DNA of 32,514 nucleotides from Amanita rubescens (Eukaryota > Basidiomycota > Agaricomycetes > Agaricales > Amanitaceae), in the NCBI GenBank assembly GCA_015039365.1, contig WION01000569.1:1-32514 (forward strand), given 5' to 3'. A program made the translations under genes and the position numbers. The notes beneath the pieces are model-generated. The model had not been told where the DNA came from, ran no database searches, and worked only from the letters and a program-made list of their open reading frames with translations. This document shows positions 31,196 to 32,514 of this stretch, piece by piece; position 1 is the first letter of the stretch, and each line of letters begins with the position of its first letter.

Positions 31196-31293
31196 TTGAG
31201 GCATGATGAACACACACTGCCGCGTTTCGAGAGCCTTCAGACAAGATGTCAATGTTACGAATCAACTAGTAAACAGTTGTGTCTCACTGTTGA

Positions 31294-31593
31294 ATGGAGC
31301 GCCTTCCGATTCCAGCGTTTGAGAGCGCCGGCGTATCCACAGATCTGACAACAATAGTGCACATGATAACGGATTCCTTCGCTGGAACAGAAGAACACCC
31401 ACTGGATGGGAAGGCCAAACGAATTTTGGGCCAGCAAAGTAAGTTGAACGAATGCAGCAATCGTCGTGACAGCCACTCGAACCATGTTTTGATGTAGCTA
31501 ATAGGTCGCTTGAATGAGATTTGTATGAATTGCGGAATGCCTGAGTATCCTCGTGTGACCAGCACGTTGAGGGGAGAGAGTGCGCAGCGCTGA
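31294..31593 (+). CDS. Possible small two-exon gene, unknown function
   Basis: Exon 1 31294-31438 and exon 2 31505-31593 with a 66-bp intron (donor GTAAGT, acceptor AATAG) encode 77 residues starting MERLPIPAFESAGVSTDL and ending in CMNCGMPEYPRVTSTLRGE. The phases match and both exons have a protein-like composition. I recognise no family. It may be a real small protein, the end of a larger gene, or chance; antisense frames of similar length overlap it. Confidence 0.3.
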
Positions 31594-32514
31594 GAACTTG
31601 GAGCAACAGGGGGTCAGACTTTTATGCGTTGGCACCACCTACTCCCATCATCCGCATCAAAACTTATCTGATGATGAAATGTCCGAAAAGTGGCGGCTAT
31701 CAGTCGGCTATCCTGTTTTGCACCTGACTGATTGATCCGGTTGCCTGCCTTACCTGCCTGGAATCCCAAGTTCAACAGGGCATCCTAGGAGATCCTAGGG
31801 CATCGCAAGGAGTCGCAAGGTGGCGATCATGCATCATGTCCCATCTCGAAATCTACGACGCTGATCATGATCATCACAGATTGACCGCATCGTACTGGAT
31901 CACACTTACTACTATGTTATCATTGACCTGTATAAAAGGATTCGGAGTCTTGAAACCTTGAAGCCCGAAAGGCTGCACAGGTCATGGAAATATAAGGAAC
32001 GACGGGAAGAATAATATGTATATCACCGTGCTCAACCAATTTCCCAAATGCAATCATTGTTGCTGTCGTGAGCGTGGCTCACCGATCATGACAGGCATTC
32101 CCCCTTGGCCCCGCCCACTCCCCCTTGCTCAGCACAGGCGCTCTAACCCGATAGAGTTGAACATGAGTGCCGGACTTGACAGGGTATTGTCTTGGAGGAG
32201 GGCTAGGAGGGGGAGGAACGGGAGCAGTGGGAGAGAGGATGGAGCAAGCAGGACGAACAGGGGAGCAAGGATGGGGGATGAGGGGTGAGAGATGGGGACC
32301 GCGGAGTAAAGCGGTACGGGAGATAGGCGACGAGAGGCGAGTGAGGGGACGATGAACAGCGCGTCAAGCGCAACGCACATCCGACCGGCCAAGCAAACTT
32401 ACGCCATAAACGTCAAATTGAACTCCTTACGCACCAGACATGGGGCGTAGTTCTTAGCGGATGAAGAAGACAAAAGCATAAGGTAGCTTAAGTGAGGTAC
32501 ACTACGATCGACTA
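31594..32514. other. Right-end intergenic DNA with TATA-like box and purine-rich tract
   Basis: No convincing gene. TATAAAA at 31931-31937 is well formed, but the first ATG downstream (31984) stops after three codons. At 31780-31820 short tandem words (CATCCTAGGAGATCCTAGG, TCGCAAGGAG) occur. From about 32189 to 32350 the plus strand is strongly purine-rich (repeated GGAGG, GGGGA and GAGAG words); its antisense reads as Leu/Pro-rich frames that look artefactual. Confidence 0.4.

Noticed and set aside
31921..32000. TATAAAA box as the promoter of a gene running off the right edge
   Set aside because: The first downstream ATG stops after three codons and no spliced coding sequence could be assembled before the window ends.

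Overview
The window looks like nuclear DNA of a basidiomycete fungus, most likely an agaricomycete. Genes are broken by many short introns (43-80 bp, GT...AG, CTRAY-like branch points). The families present are fungal: alpha-COP, a DUF6534 membrane protein, an NB-ARC/TPR NLR-like protein, an F-box protein and an XPG-like nuclease. I found no bacterial-style operons, CRISPR array, tRNA or rRNA. Because of the introns, several real genes show no long ORF; I reconstructed them by splicing and by checking that exon lengths sum to a multiple of three.

Left part (1-10.8 kb): a Gln/Pro-rich, acidic protein of unknown function runs off the left edge on the minus strand and has a frame change. Next come a one-base-damaged RHS/crinkler-like ATPase gene (3353-5243, minus), an intergenic stretch with a dispersed repeat and a hairpin, and a divergent pair: a kinase-HAD phosphatase-UPRT fusion (6209-8410, minus) and a CYTH triphosphate-tunnel protein (8709-9353, plus). 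After the pair lies a decayed partial duplicate (9537-10770, minus) of the left-edge gene.

Centre (10.9-19.1 kb): an A+T-richer segment carries an NLR-like gene (10918-15165, plus) with an NB-ARC ATPase and 21 almost identical TPR units. About 2.5 kb without a convincing gene follows, holding the second copy of the dispersed repeat, and then an F-box/LRR-like gene (17688-19094, plus) whose tail was altered by a 64-bp tandem duplication.

Right part (19.2-32.5 kb): conserved housekeeping genes dominate. These are coatomer subunit alpha in 13 exons (19279-23573, plus), an XPG/FEN1-family nuclease in 7 exons (24159-26143, plus), a 15-exon DUF6534-type multispan membrane protein (26828-28370, plus) and an NDUFAF2/mimitin-like complex I assembly factor in 6 exons (29024-29914, minus). 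The end holds a degenerate roughly 80-100 bp tandem array (30385-31195), one possible small two-exon gene and a purine-rich tract.

The genes do not form one pathway. The clearest local partnership is the divergent pair of nucleotide/polyphosphate-type enzymes. The most notable evolutionary signals are the homogenised TPR array, the decayed gene duplicate, the candidate -1 frameshift site and the intron-packed DUF6534 gene.
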